Of a stretch of DNA of 64,000 bases, positions 10,531-21,383 are shown piece by piece; position 1 is the first letter of the stretch; each line of letters begins with the position of its first letter. The stretch is from Diploptera punctata. Lineage: Eukaryota; Arthropoda; Insecta; Blattodea; Blaberidae. The notes under the pieces were generated by a model. It had not been told where the DNA came from and did not search any database. It was given only the letters and a program-made list of their open reading frames with translations. The DNA is taken from NCBI GenBank assembly GCA_030220185.1, contig JASPKZ010005705.1, forward strand, positions 1,847,501-1,911,500. Direction: 5' to 3'. The position numbers and the translations under genes were made by a program.

Positions 10531-12126
10531 TGAATTTTAAAAAAAGTTTTAAAAAATTTAAATAATGATTCAAGAGAAAATGCACATTTAAATTGTATAT
10601 CTAAAGAATCTTGGCTTACCTACTTTCATCATTTATGGACACAAAAGGATGATTTATTACAAATACCAATCTCTAATAACACTGCTTTGGAACAAATTTC
10701 TATAGATGAATTAACTGATGTTGTTAAATCATTAAAAAGTAACAAAACTCCCAGAGAAGACCACATTAATCAAGAATTATTTAAATTTTCAACTAAAAAT
10801 TTTTTAGACAGATTTCTTATTCTCCTTAATATGATATGGGAAGGACAAGAACCACCACAAAGCTGGAACAAATCCATTGTAATACCAATCTTCAAAAAAG
10901 GAAGTCGCCAAATCAAAGATAACTATCATGGAATTAGCTTGTTGAACTCTGGATATAAAATGTATGCTAATATAGTTAAGAATAAATTGAGGAAAATTTA
11001 TGAAAATATAATTGGAGAAGAGCAGAATGGATTCAGAAAGGGTAGATCTTGTACAGATGGATTCTTTACTCTAAAACTACTATTAGAAAAGCACAAGGAA
11101 TTCAATATAGAAACTCATATCGCCTTCGTTGACTTCATAAAAGCTTTTGACAAAGTAGACAGAAATATATTACTACAAATTTTAGCTGATGATAACGTTC
11201 TACAACAATATATTACTAATATCTTCAACATCTATAAAGATAATGAAATCTCTGTTAAACAAGATGGCAAATTATCTTCTTGGGAAAAGATCAACACTGG
11301 AGTAAGACAGGGATGTGGACTTTCACCGGTGCTTTTCATTATATACATGAATAAATTAATAAATGAATGGAGGAAAACACAACGAGGAACCTCAAACTCG
11401 ATGCTATTCTTTTTGCAGACGATTTAGCTCTTCTGGCACTTTCCGAAAATGATTTGCAACGATCAATTTATAATTTACAAAAAATAGGTGCCAAATTTAA
11501 TATGGAAATATCAATTAACAAAACTAAAATTATGGCATTTCATGGGAAGGACCCCATACAAAGTAAAATCTGTCTCCAGAATAAAATTTTAGAGAGATCT
11601 AATCAATTTAAATATCTTGGATATTATCTCTCTATCTGGGATGAAAAGGATATCCCTGAAAAAGTTACTAGTTATAATAAAAGTTTAGGAATTATTAATC
11701 AAGTTATGAAACCATCCCTTGTACAAAAAAACACCAGATTACGTTTATATAACACTTTGGCTAGACCAGTGTTGACATATGGTAGTGAAGCATGGACACT
11801 AAGAAAACAACATGAAAGCAGAATAACGGCTTGTGAAATGAGATTCATGCGCAGAACAGCGGGTTACACCAGATGGGATCGGAAAAGGAACACCGATATC
11901 TTAAGAATTGAAGACTACGCCAATTTTGGAATATATTAAACAGTACCAACTAAATTGGAAACATCATCTTGAAAGAATGAGTTCAAATCGAATCCCCAAA
12001 GCTGTTTATAATTATATACCAAGAGGACGAAAATCACTGGGCCGTCCTATGAAACGCTGGAGGGAAAATTTTCTATAGGATCGTAACAGGCCTTGGCCTA
12101 ATACTTGGAAGGAAGAAGAAGAAGAA
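10531..12126 (+). pseudogene. LINE reverse transcriptase, best-preserved copy, frameshifted
   Basis: Non-LTR retrotransposon polyprotein remnant. It would copy element RNA into DNA at the nicked target. In order: the RT fingers block 'VVKSLKSNKTPREDHIN', 'WNKSIVIPIFKKG', 'GFRKGRSCTD', 'VDFIKAFDKVDR' and 'GVRQGCGLSPVLF', then, in the +1-shifted frame from about 11367, 'ILFADDLALLA' with the catalytic Asp pair. Then come 'FKYLGY', 'LTYGSEAWTLRK', 'EMRFMRRTAGYTRWDRKRN' and 'LGRPMKRWRE'. The copy ends in (GAA)n at 12107-12126. The single-base shift at about 11370-11395 and a stop near 11938 make it a pseudogene. The endonuclease domain is missing (5' truncated). Confidence 0.88.
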
Positions 12127-12163
12127 TTTTCCTTGCATTGTCAAGGAGAAAAAACAATATATA

Positions 12164-13707
12164 CACTGCTCAAAACAATTAGAGGAACACTTGTAATAAA
12201 TTGAGTAAATAATTGTTTTTTAAAGCTGTGATGCTGAAAGTTGGACAATATGTAAATTGAATTATTAATTTTATCATTGGATACAAAATTTTAAAGATTC
12301 ATGGCCTAAATACAGGGAAATTACCTCAAATAACAAATATAGAGATATTTTTTTTTTGGAAGGCACTGGACACTTCTAATTGGTAAGCTTCCTGATGTTG
12401 CTATAGTGATGAATGTTGATTATTGCCTTGTTTATTGAAGTCTCTGACAAAATGAGGCATTTAAATGAGTTTGAAGTGTATCATGCTCTACATCTTTTAC
12501 GACAAGGTCAATCTCTGCGTCAAGTGGCTAGAGAGCTTGGGGTTTCTCCTTCCGTGGTGTCCAGGTTACGCAACAGGCACAGAGGGACAGGTCAGTATTC
12601 TAGAAGACGTGGCCAGGGCCGTAAATTTAAAACAAGCCCCCAGGATGACAGATACGTTGTTCTTTTTGCTCTTCGACAGCGTACAAAAACTGCAGAAGAC
12701 CTGCAGAATGACCTTCATATGGCTTCCGGAATCCGGGTTTCAGACCAAACCATAAGGAACAGATTAAGGAAAGAGAATATTCGTCCAAAAAGACCCGTTA
12801 AAAAACCACGCTTAACAAATGGGCACAAGGCAGCAAGACGTATGTATGCTGAAAACCATGGTGATTGGAACCTGAACCATGGGAGCCTGTGCTCTTCTCG
12901 GACGAATCCAGGTATCGTCTTACACGTTGTGATGGTCGATTGAGGGTGTGGGGACGGCCAGGAGAAAGATTTTCTGCAGAGGCTGTACAGGAAATTGATA
13001 GATTCGGAGGAGGTTCCATAATGGTGCGGGCCGGAGTTATGTACAACAGTCGTACGGACCTTGTACTTGTTCCCCAGCGACTGAATGCTGTCCGGTATAT
13101 CGAGCACGTTCTGGAAGAGCATGTAGTACCTGCTGCCATTGGAGTAGGCCCTGGATTTCTGTTTATGCAGGATAATGCCAGGGCACATTCTGCGGCTGTC
13201 ACCAGGGATTTTCTGAGGAGGAATGAAATTGAGGTAATGGAGTGGCCAGCGGTCAGCCCAGACCTCAACCCTATTGAACACTTGTGGGATCTTCTAGACA
13301 GGAAGGTCAGGAACCGATACCAAGCTCCACAAACTCTGCAGCAACTTGGAGATGCTCTGAAGAAGGAATGGGAGAATATCCCACAAGAGGAAATCCAGAA
13401 TCTTATTGGGAGCATGCTACGAAGGTGCCAAACTGTCATCGAATGTCGTGGAGGCCATACACGATACTAACTCTATATAACGAGTGTTTAACTTTGAAAA
13501 ATAAGCACAAGATTCAATTGTTTACATAGCGGAATTATTTGAAAAGTTAATTGTCAGCGTTATTCATTTGTTTTTACTGACATGAGCAATAAATAAATAA
13601 ATAAGTAACCACAAATAATGTACTTTATTAATTTCGTGTTTGTACCTTTATCCAATGAAAAAATATTTGGATATTTCATAGCGTTCCTCTAATTGTTTTG
13701 AGCAGTG
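12164..13707 (+). mobile_element. Tc1/mariner-like transposon 1, complete ends
   Basis: Perfect 25-bp terminal inverted repeats (12164-12188 and 13683-13707) start with CACTG and are flanked by the TA duplication at 12162-12163 and 13708-13709. Length is 1544 bp, usual for Tc1-like elements. One transposase gene lies inside. It sits about 40 bp after the (GAA)n tail of the preceding LINE. Confidence 0.93.
12452..13470 (+). pseudogene. Tc1-like DD34E transposase, one frameshift
   Basis: It would bind the element ends and cut and rejoin DNA in the nucleus. The first ATG (12452) opens a helix-turn-helix region: 'SLRQVARELGVSPSVVSRL', then 'GIRVSDQTIRNRL'. The RNase H-fold catalytic triad is visible: D in 'LFSDESR', D in 'MQDNARAH', and E in 'NPIEHLWD' with 34 residues between the last two (DD34E). 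A single-base loss at about 12880-12881 shifts frame between the DNA-binding and catalytic halves. The second half then runs open to 13470. Otherwise full length for the family (about 340 residues). Confidence 0.9.
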
Positions 13708-13709
13708 TA

Positions 13710-14059
13710 TATATAACAGTACTCGTGCTTCAGACTTTTCTGCAACTGGCTGAAGAAGCTTAAAACAAATATACCGAGTTGTTTGACTTAAGAACTGCCG
13801 TTTTATACTCGTATTCAGGTCATCCTGTGTTCAAACTCCAGTCCCGATCAACCTACAACATGGTTTTTCCTTGGTTTTCCTCAATTGTCAAGATCAGCGA
13901 TGGAGAAAAGGGGTGAAACGAACGTAATCTACATATTACTCCCACATCTATCACAGCAAGGTCTGGCGTACTTCTTTTTCGAGTTCGATTGTTTACAATA
14001 CAAGACCAAAGCTGTTGCAGCTACGTATTCCACTATCAACGCGATGTAATAGTTGTGTT
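13710..14059. other. Spacer with weak tRNA-like SINE remnant
   Basis: Around 13815-13990 there is a B-box-like 'tgttcaaactccagtc' and a 'ggttttccttggttttcctca' segment, suggesting an old SINE remnant. The rest is unassigned. Confidence 0.3.
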
Positions 14060-14063
14060 GTTA

Positions 14064-14984
14064 TGTGGCGAGTAGTTTAGAACTACGCTGCTCTGCCAAA
14101 CCATTTGTCGCGTATTATTATTATTACCCCGCTCTGCTTTAACTATTAGTACGTAGAGAGAGATTACGATGCTGCTACCTTCCGGGATCGCTGGGTTATG
14201 GTAATGCTGTATTTTAGTAAAGTGTTCCAGATATCTAATGAAGTTATTTACAAGGAAACAGCCTGCCTCGGGCCCATAGAAGGCGGCTAACAATTCATCT
14301 TTCTTTTCCAGTTGAACGTGCATATAAATATAAATACTGATTATAAATTGCATAAAATGAAATAACTTCGTTACAGGATAGAGAACAATGATTACTCTTA
14401 AATAACAACAAGGGGCGTAATATAAAAGTTAAGCTTTTAATAAGAAAACAAGTGTTGATTATGTAAAAGATAAAGTAATAAATGAATAACAAAAGATTGA
14501 TCTTCGATCAATCGATCAGACATAGATAATAATCAAAGTATACTAGATAAATAACATACCATACAAACTGTCACACTCATACATGTCCAAACTCTTATTG
14601 GAATTCCTTTTTCCATGCTTGATTGGACTAACTCAAATCCGACCATTCCTCGGTCACAATCCACTTGTTTATCTTATAATTCACCATGTTAACTTCGCCG
14701 ATGCATGGTGCACTTAAGCTGGATTCGGATACTGAATCCACTTTCTACACAACCAAACGCCACTTGCTGAGCCGATCGAATGATAAGGTTCGTTGAGATT
14801 ACCAAGCATATAAAAGGTTCGCGAGTAGAGGGGATGTGCGCTATAAAGATGCGCGAGGAATAGGGTGAAAAGGGAAGGGGTAGCCACACGGAACACAGGG
14901 ACATTGGCAGGCTTCATAAATGTTCTTCAGTAGGGAGGAGCACAAAGATGTATAACTGAACCGAAAAAAGGTACTTTCGGTTCA
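14064..14984 (-). repeat. 3' LTR of the Gypsy element
   Basis: Aligned with 19976-20894 by eye. Starts TGTGGCGAG and ends CTTTCGGTTCA on the plus strand. Many substitutions against the other LTR are visible around 14300-14480, with small indels (for example the six-base difference near 14090). Confidence 0.93.
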
Positions 14985-15000
14985 ATAGCTCCCCCTACAC
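14985..15000 (-). promoter_or_regulatory. Polypurine tract
   Basis: On the minus strand this reads GTGTAGGGGGAGCTAT, immediately before the 3' LTR start (TGAACCG). A purine run next to the 3' LTR primes plus-strand DNA synthesis in LTR retrotransposons. Confidence 0.75.
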
Positions 15001-15558
15001 CCTCCGGGTAAAAGAAAAAGAGTCCATAGGCTTTAAAGTAATGTCCAGTGAAACAATCCCACGTTGGGAGGGGCACATAAACACTATCGGATTCCAGCGG
15101 TAACTTTAATGAAAATCTTCCATCGTCCCCAATATCACAATCACCACACTCGCTTTAATGTAGACTATTCATGCGCTGAAAAATAAACTCCAATTTGATT
15201 CAGCCGCCATAGTACAAGTCTGCGGTGTTCCAGGTGAAGACACGGGTGACGATATGATAATTGGATTGCCGGATCGCAATCCCGTTCCACCGCTTTCCAG
15301 GAATCCGTAGTTCCAAAAGCCACTATGTTGGTCAGCTGGGCACTCGGGGGTCGGCCGGATCCTCCAAGCGCTCGACTGCCGAACACTCCAGGCATACAAA
15401 CTGTCGAACTGCCAATGTTTAAGGAAAGGTAACTGAAACAAAGAACAGGCAAAAGCAGGAAAGCAGAACCATAGATATACTAATTCAACATGTGTCATAA
15501 TACAAAATATCTAGCTTTAACATACAGCTCTTTTCATTTCTAACAAACATGCTAGAGT
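15001..15558 (-). other. 3' untranslated region of the Gypsy element
   Basis: Lies between the Gag-Pol stop and the polypurine tract. Open frames of about 95-109 codons at 15165-15498 overlap each other in different frames and show no signal peptide or envelope signature. Confidence 0.6.
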
Positions 15559-18500
15559 TTACTCCACAGTATTACATAATTTAAGCTGACTAACATGCTG
15601 TTTCATGACATGGCCATTGACGCTTTCCAACTCCAGGGTGACTGGTGTTAGAAAGCGTTTTACAACATAAGGTTCAGACCATTTGAACATAAGTTTTCCC
15701 ATACGTTGCTCCCCACGATTACTGAGTGGATAAAGGCGATAACGTACTCGATCGCCAACTTTATAAGAGACGTCCTTCCTATCCTTATTATACCTATTAG
15801 CTACGTTCTCTTTAGCGAGCTTAAGATTCTTGAATGCTTCCTCCCATTTCTGAACTTTATCGGCTTGTTTCAAATCACTTAAATCGGCTTCCGTAATGTG
15901 CCAATTTAATTCTAAGGGATGCATAATACGTCTACCTAAAAACAATTCGGCAGGGGTAGTTTTTGTCGACTCATGGACCGCATCATTACAACCCAAAGCA
16001 AACAACGGCAAATGTTGATCCCAAACATTTTGCTTAACATTATGAAAAATGGTAAGCCCTGCTTTCAACGAGCGGAAAAACCTCTCACAAAGGTTAGGTT
16101 TTGGATAATGGGGAGAAGTAGTAATGCGACGAACACCCCAATCGAAACACATATTCTTAAACATATGAGAAGTAAAGGCTTTTGCATTATCCGAAACAAT
16201 GGATTCAGGCACACCAAAGTTCGGAAAAAAGTTTCTAGTGAAGAATTCTACAACCGCATTAGATTTCAAGGATCTCACAGGATGAAGCACAACGTATTTA
16301 GAGAACCCGTCGACAACTGCTAGAACCCCAACATTACCTCGTTTAGAGCGAACTAAGGGACCAAAGAAATCAATAAAGAGTCTTTGCATGGGAGCTGTGG
16401 AGGGCTCCGCCGAATGAAGACCAACTTTAGTATTTGGGGCAGGCTTAGCTCGCTGACAATCAACGCAATTCAAAATGTATTTACGCACATCCTCACCCAT
16501 ATGAGGCCAGTAATATTGTCTATTGAGCTTTTCCATAGTCTTGGCAATGCCCAAATGCATGCCCAAAGGAGAATCGTGATAATACTTAAGTAAAACAGGC
16601 CGCAGTACTACGGGGACCAACACACGATTCTTCGGACCTTTTCGAGGATTATACACTAATAGACCTCTATGTAAAGAAAAATCTGGACTATTAGTGCCAG
16701 CTCTAATTTGAGCAAATAATCTCTTACAATCGTTATCTTCTTGCTGATGCAATTTAAGATCTTTAAATGATGCAGGAAAGTTCGATAGAAGATTGACTTG
16801 AGGGTGCTCCGGAACTTCATCTTCATGGAACAGTCGCGATAAACCATCAGCTACCGCGTTATCAGATCCTCTAACATGAACTACTTCAAAATTGAAAGCA
16901 GAAAGACGCACAACCCACCTACCGATTCTACCCAGGGTACCACTGTTCTTACATAACCAAGAAACTGCTTGATTATCTGAGTGAACCACAAAACGGTTAT
17001 GTTCCAAAAAGGTACGGAACTTTTCACAACCGAAAACAATAGCTAAAATCTCTCTCTCGTAAATGCTATATTTAATCTCGGCCTCATTTAAAGTGCGACT
17101 AGCATATCCCACAGGCGCTAAATTGCCTTCAACTTCTTGATTAAGAACCGCACCTAACGCCCTATCACTGGCGTCACACTGAAGAACAAATTTCTTATTG
17201 AAATCGGGAACCTGTAAAGTAGGAGCCTCACAAAGAGCTAATTTAAGACTTTGAAAAGAAGCTTCGCATTCTTGACTCCATAAGAATTTAGTTTTCTTTT
17301 TCTTCAAGTTATTCAAAGGAAGGGCAATCTGAGAGAAGTTAGGAATAAATCTGGCATAAAAGCCCACCATTCCCATGAAACTTCTAACGCCTTTTAAATT
17401 CTTAGGTGTAGGAAGATTTTTGATGGCTTCAACTCTCTCCGGGTTCACCTGGATACCTTCGGCTGACAACAAATGACCCAAAAACTTTATCTTAGAACAT
17501 CCTAAAGTGATCTTTTCAGGATTAACAGTAAATCCTTTATTGTTTAACCTCTCAAAGACTTCTCTCAAATGAGCAAGATGTTGCTGCATATCAGAAGAAT
17601 ACACGATGAGATCATCACAGTACTGAAAAACATATTTGTACTTCAAATCTCCAAATAACTTGTCTAATTCACGACTCAATACTTGACTACCTACACTCAA
17701 ACCCATAGGCAACATATTAAATTCGTAAAGGCCGTTAGGAGTGACAAAAGCTGTGTATTTTCTACTGGATGGAGTTAACGGTATCTGAAAAAAGGCGGAA
17801 TGCAAATCAATTACGGAAAACACTTTGGCTCCATGAAATATTTGGAAAGCTGCTTCCAAAGTGGGCAATGGGAAGCAATCAAACACTACTTTATTATTAA
17901 GCTTCCTATAGTCGATGACCAACCTATGGCCTCCACTAGGTTTTGGAACAAGAAAAGCTGGGCTCGCATAACTAGAACGACTTGGCCTAATAACACCTTG
18001 TTGCATAAGCTTATGAATTTCGCTTTGTAATAATTGCAACTTAGGTGGAGAGAATTGAAAAGGTGGAGACCGCACAGGGACATTATCCAACAATTCCAGT
18101 TCACAAAAACTATTTCTTGCTCTTCCTAATTGATTACTAAATAATCCTGGGAATTCTTTCACCAATTTAGATAATTCCTTATCCTCCTCAAGATTATTGA
18201 GAGACATAACACAACGTTGTTTCGAAGGATTCTTACCACACGCATGCCCATACATACAAGGATGTACGTTAAACGGCAGCGAAACGTCTCGAGCAAATCT
18301 GAAATTACAGACTCTATTCTGAAAATCGATTTTCATGCCGGATTTCGACATAAAGTCGTAACCTAGAATAATGGGAACAGGCAACTCTGGGGCCACATAA
18401 AACAACTGGTCCCATGAAAATTTATTTATCTTTAAGTGCAAACGAACCATTTTATCTACAGAGAAAATTTGATTGTTAACTGATTTACACTTCAAAGAAG

Positions 18501-19491
18501 TCTTCTTCAAAAATTTCTTAGGCAAAGCAGAGATAAAGTCTTCTCGCACAAGAGAAATAGACGCACCACTATCCAATAAACCGTCTATTTTCTGGTGGAA
18601 AACTTCCACCGGTAAATGAGGCAAATTTGCCGCAAAAGATGACGGTCTATTATTCCCTGAAGGAAATATTCTCTTAGAAGTTTGAATTCTTTTCTTATAC
18701 CTTCTCGAGGATAAAGTCATAACATTAACCTGAGGAATATCTAAGTCTTTGGACCGACATTCTCTAGAAAGATGCCCATACCGCTGACATTTCCAACATT
18801 GTAGATTCTTTTTTGACTGCCAAGAAGGACGATTCGCCGAAGTATTAGATTTACTTAAATTGTCAATTTTACTTTTCTCACTAAAGTCCCTCTGTCTTTC
18901 AGCGATCTCGAAATCCGCCACTTTCCTGGCCAAGCCACACATTTCGGCTACGTTTTGAGGCTTCGTAGCAAAAACCAAATGCTGTCTAGTAGCCGGGGAC
19001 ATATTTTGCAGAATAAGATCCATTAACTTTTCTTCAGAAAATAAAGGATTCAACACAAGTGAAGCTCCTTGTATATTGGAGATAAATTCCAACAAAGATT
19101 CCTTAGGCATTTGGAATCGACGTGACACAAATTTAATCCAAAAGTCTTCCAACAATCTAGGAGGCAACAACGAACACTTCACATGTTCTAAACTTTCCAT
19201 CCAAGAGAATCTCAACTTAACAACTTCACTCCAGATTTTCAATAAAATTCCTCCGATGCAACTCAAAATCGAGTTTACAAAATACTCATCGGGAACCAAT
19301 TTCAATTCGAAAATCGAGTTAATTTTGATGAGGAAGACCACTAGCGATTCCTTATCTTCACCATCGCAGGGATCTACTTTTCCAATCAACTCTCGGAAAA
19401 TCCGCTGATTATTCTGCTCCATAAAAGAAGAAAGGTTGGAGACAGTTCCACTAGATAAATCTTTGATAGAGCTAAGTCTACGATCACTCAT
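15559..19491 (-). CDS. Gag-Pol polyprotein of Ty3/Gypsy element, intact
   Basis: 1310 residues from the first in-frame ATG (19491); the frame is open for about 28 further codons upstream of that ATG. Domains in order: Gag with a CCHC knuckle, C-x2-C-x4-H-x4-C (residues about 232-245); aspartic protease 'LLDSGAS' (about 305-311); reverse transcriptase with 'YCDD' (624-627); RNase H with 'CDASDRALGA' (Asp about 773) and 'HSDNQA' (about 839). The integrase has an H-H-C-C zinc site (972, 979, 1009, 1012) and a D-D-35-E core (Asp 1041, Asp 1101, Glu 1136), then a C-terminal 'WSEPYVVKRF' module near the GPY/F position. Gag and Pol share one frame with no internal stop. All catalytic residues I looked for are present, so activity is possible. 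Confidence 0.96.
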   Translation of the reverse strand: MSDRRLSSIKDLSSGTVSNLSSFMEQNNQRIFRELIGKVDPCDGEDKESLVVFLIKINSIFELKLVPDEYFVNSILSCIGGILLKIWSEVVKLRFSWMESLEHVKCSLLPPRLLEDFWIKFVSRRFQMPKESLLEFISNIQGASLVLNPLFSEEKLMDLILQNMSPATRQHLVFATKPQNVAEMCGLARKVADFEIAERQRDFSEKSKIDNLSKSNTSANRPSWQSKKNLQCWKCQRYGHLSRECRSKDLDIPQVNVMTLSSRRYKKRIQTSKRIFPSGNNRPSSFAANLPHLPVEVFHQKIDGLLDSGASISLVREDFISALPKKFLKKTSLKCKSVNNQIFSVDKMVRLHLKINKFSWDQLFYVAPELPVPIILGYDFMSKSGMKIDFQNRVCNFRFARDVSLPFNVHPCMYGHACGKNPSKQRCVMSLNNLEEDKELSKLVKEFPGLFSNQLGRARNSFCELELLDNVPVRSPPFQFSPPKLQLLQSEIHKLMQQGVIRPSRSSYASPAFLVPKPSGGHRLVIDYRKLNNKVVFDCFPLPTLEAAFQIFHGAKVFSVIDLHSAFFQIPLTPSSRKYTAFVTPNGLYEFNMLPMGLSVGSQVLSRELDKLFGDLKYKYVFQYCDDLIVYSSDMQQHLAHLREVFERLNNKGFTVNPEKITLGCSKIKFLGHLLSAEGIQVNPERVEAIKNLPTPKNLKGVRSFMGMVGFYARFIPNFSQIALPLNNLKKKKTKFLWSQECEASFQSLKLALCEAPTLQVPDFNKKFVLQCDASDRALGAVLNQEVEGNLAPVGYASRTLNEAEIKYSIYEREILAIVFGCEKFRTFLEHNRFVVHSDNQAVSWLCKNSGTLGRIGRWVVRLSAFNFEVVHVRGSDNAVADGLSRLFHEDEVPEHPQVNLLSNFPASFKDLKLHQQEDNDCKRLFAQIRAGTNSPDFSLHRGLLVYNPRKGPKNRVLVPVVLRPVLLKYYHDSPLGMHLGIAKTMEKLNRQYYWPHMGEDVRKYILNCVDCQRAKPAPNTKVGLHSAEPSTAPMQRLFIDFFGPLVRSKRGNVGVLAVVDGFSKYVVLHPVRSLKSNAVVEFFTRNFFPNFGVPESIVSDNAKAFTSHMFKNMCFDWGVRRITTSPHYPKPNLCERFFRSLKAGLTIFHNVKQNVWDQHLPLFALGCNDAVHESTKTTPAELFLGRRIMHPLELNWHITEADLSDLKQADKVQKWEEAFKNLKLAKENVANRYNKDRKDVSYKVGDRVRYRLYPLSNRGEQRMGKLMFKWSEPYVVKRFLTPVTLELESVNGHVMKQHVSQLKLCNTVE

Positions 19492-19567
19492 ATTCTTGTG
19501 CTGTTCTGCCAAATAATCCTCTTGAGTTGCACTATCTACAATGAACTTACGCTTTATTAATATTTGT

Positions 19568-19708
19568 TCAGGCCGGGGAGAGAGAATTCATATGATCTTT
19601 AAGCCGCTGACGTAATATGTTTACATCACCTTCAACCTCTATACCTAGCAGGCTTAATTCACGAACGAGATTGTCTTTGGATATTACATCTACCCAGCTA
19701 GGCATGTT
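19568..19708 (-). CDS. Small SAP-like ORF upstream of Gag
   Basis: A longer ORF runs 19568-19768; the internal ATG at 19708 ('MPSWVDVISK') would give 46 residues. The segment 'NLVRELSLLGIEVEGDVNIL' then 'RQRLKDH' looks like a SAP-type helix-extended-helix motif, which in many insect Gypsy elements sits at the Gag N-terminus. Here it is in a separate frame that overlaps the open Gag frame by about 25 bases; a +1 shift would join them. It could be the true Gag N-terminus reached by frameshifting or splicing, or a leftover after a frameshift mutation. Confidence 0.5.
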   Translation of the reverse strand, partial: NMPSWVDVISKDNLVRELSLLGIEVEGDVNILRQRLKDHMNSLSPA

Positions 19709-19949
19709 TACAAAGTATAATAGACACAAGATGTAAACAACTATAGGCGAACGTAGTATTACATGCATAAATCAGTCTCTGTTTTGGTATAAAGAAAGAT
19801 GAGTCAATGTTTTACGTAACGTAAAACAAACACGTAAACCAATACTTAATAACTTCAACATAAATACAGCATATCTTACAATATAAAAAACACAGGGCAA
19901 ACGCCTTGCTACCATTTGGGCGCAATTAAACCCAAAAAAAAAACCAAAC

Positions 19950-19975
19950 CCTTAACCACGCTCTGAGAAACCATT
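19950..19975 (-). promoter_or_regulatory. Candidate primer-binding site
   Basis: On the minus strand, two bases after the 5' LTR the sequence begins TGGTTTCTCAGAGCGTGG. A TGG start at this spacing fits pairing with a tRNA CCA end. I cannot name the tRNA. A related segment is repeated inside the LTR (about 19998-20022), so the assignment is tentative. Confidence 0.4.
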
Positions 19976-20894
19976 TGTGGCGAGTAGTTTAGAACTAACC
20001 ACGCTCTGCCAAACCATTTGTCGCGTATTATTATTATTACCCCGCTCTGCTTTAACTATTAGTACGTAGAGAGAGATTACGATGCTGCTACCTTCCGGGA
20101 TCGCTGGGTTATGGTAATGCTGTATTTTAGTAAAGTGTTCCAGATATCTAATGAAGTTATTTACAAGGAAACAGCCTGCCTCGGGCCCATAGAAGGCGGC
20201 TAACCATTCATCTTTCTTTTCTAATTGAACATGCATATAAACATAAGTACTGACTATAACTTGCATGGACTGAACTAACTTCGTTATAGGATAGAGAATG
20301 ATAATAACTCTTAAATAATGACAAAGGGCGTAACATAAAAGATAAGCTTTAATAAGAATATAAGTGTGGATTATATAAAAGACAAAATAATGAGTACATA
20401 ACAAAAATTAATCTTTGATCCATCGATCAAGCACAAATAATAATCAAAATATAATAGAACAATAACGTACCATTTAAACTATCACACGCACACATGTCTA
20501 AGTCTTATTGGAAATCCTTCTTCCATGTTTGCTTAGACAAAATCAACTCTAACCGTCCCTCGGTTACAATCCACTTGCTCATCTTCTTATTCACCATGTT
20601 ATCCTCGCAAGTTCATGGTGCACTTGAGTTGGATTCACCAACTGAATCCCCTTTCTAAAGAACCAAACGCCACTTAGTGAGCCGATCGAATGATGAAGTC
20701 CGTTGAGATAACCAAGCATTTATCAGGTTCGCGAATGGAAGGGATGTGCGCAGTAGAGATGCGCGAGGAATAGGGTGAAAAGGGAAGGGGTAACCACACG
20801 GAACACAGGAACATTGGCAGGCTTCACAAATGTTCTTCAGTAGGGAGGAGCACAAAGATGTATAACTGAACCGAAAAAGGGCACTTTCGGTTCA
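19976..20894 (-). repeat. 5' LTR of the Gypsy element
   Basis: Counterpart of 14064-14984, with matching ends and the same inner segments (for example 'aggaatagggtgaaaaggga' near 20765). It would carry the element's promoter and polyadenylation signals, which I cannot place precisely. Confidence 0.93.
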
Positions 20895-20898
20895 GTTA

Positions 20899-21383
20899 TA
20901 CTCTTGACCTCATATTTTAATAGGGTGCTCATGAATGTTAATAGAATGAAACAAGTGTTTATATAAATAGAACGAAAATAATGTTGTGTTACTTCATTCG
21001 GTAAGCAGATCGAATGATTAATGAACAAAGTAAATAGAATGCAAATACTTTTCTTGCAACAATGGGAGGGGTTCAACTATGACTGAGAGGAAGGGAACAT
21101 ATTGTGTTACTTTTCCGCATCGCTGGTCAAGTCAAATGCAGTATTGGAATTTGATTAACTGGACCCATTTCATTATATTCACCATTTCATTGCACCGTAA
21201 ATATAAATATAAATAATGAACAATATAAAAGTTTAACAAAGAAATTTATAAATGTATACCTTTATACTGTGATTAATCCATCAATGAAATGTTATCATGA
21301 ATTGTATTAGATAAATAATGAATAAATAAACAATGTCAGTCATTGCCCTTTATATGGGAGCGAATCTTACATTATCACTAACA
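20899..21383. other. No recognisable feature
   Basis: Flank of the Gypsy insertion. AT-rich, no gene. Confidence 0.4.

Larger units (their letters stand above)
14064..20894 (-). mobile_element. Complete Ty3/Gypsy LTR retrotransposon
   Basis: A 6831-bp element flanked by the 4-bp target duplication GTTA (14060-14063 and 20895-20898). LTRs of about 920 bp begin TG and end CA. In minus-strand order: 5' LTR (19976-20894), candidate primer-binding site, a small SAP-like ORF, the Gag-Pol ORF, roughly 570 bp of 3' untranslated sequence, a polypurine tract, and the 3' LTR (14064-14984). There is no envelope-like ORF. It would replicate through a cytoplasmic particle and integrate by its DDE integrase. 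The LTRs differ visibly, yet the main ORF is unbroken. Confidence 0.95.

Noticed and set aside
12715..13439. Minus-strand frames of 188 and 213 codons
   Set aside because: They are antisense shadows of the Tc1-like transposase. The plus strand has the DD34E residues.
14036..14353. 105-codon minus-strand frame
   Set aside because: It lies across the LTR edge and its counterpart in the other LTR (19952-20404) has a different length. No motif.
15165..15498. Possible envelope ORF of the Gypsy element
   Set aside because: About 100 codons, two overlapping frames, with no signal peptide, membrane anchor or cleavage site that I can see.
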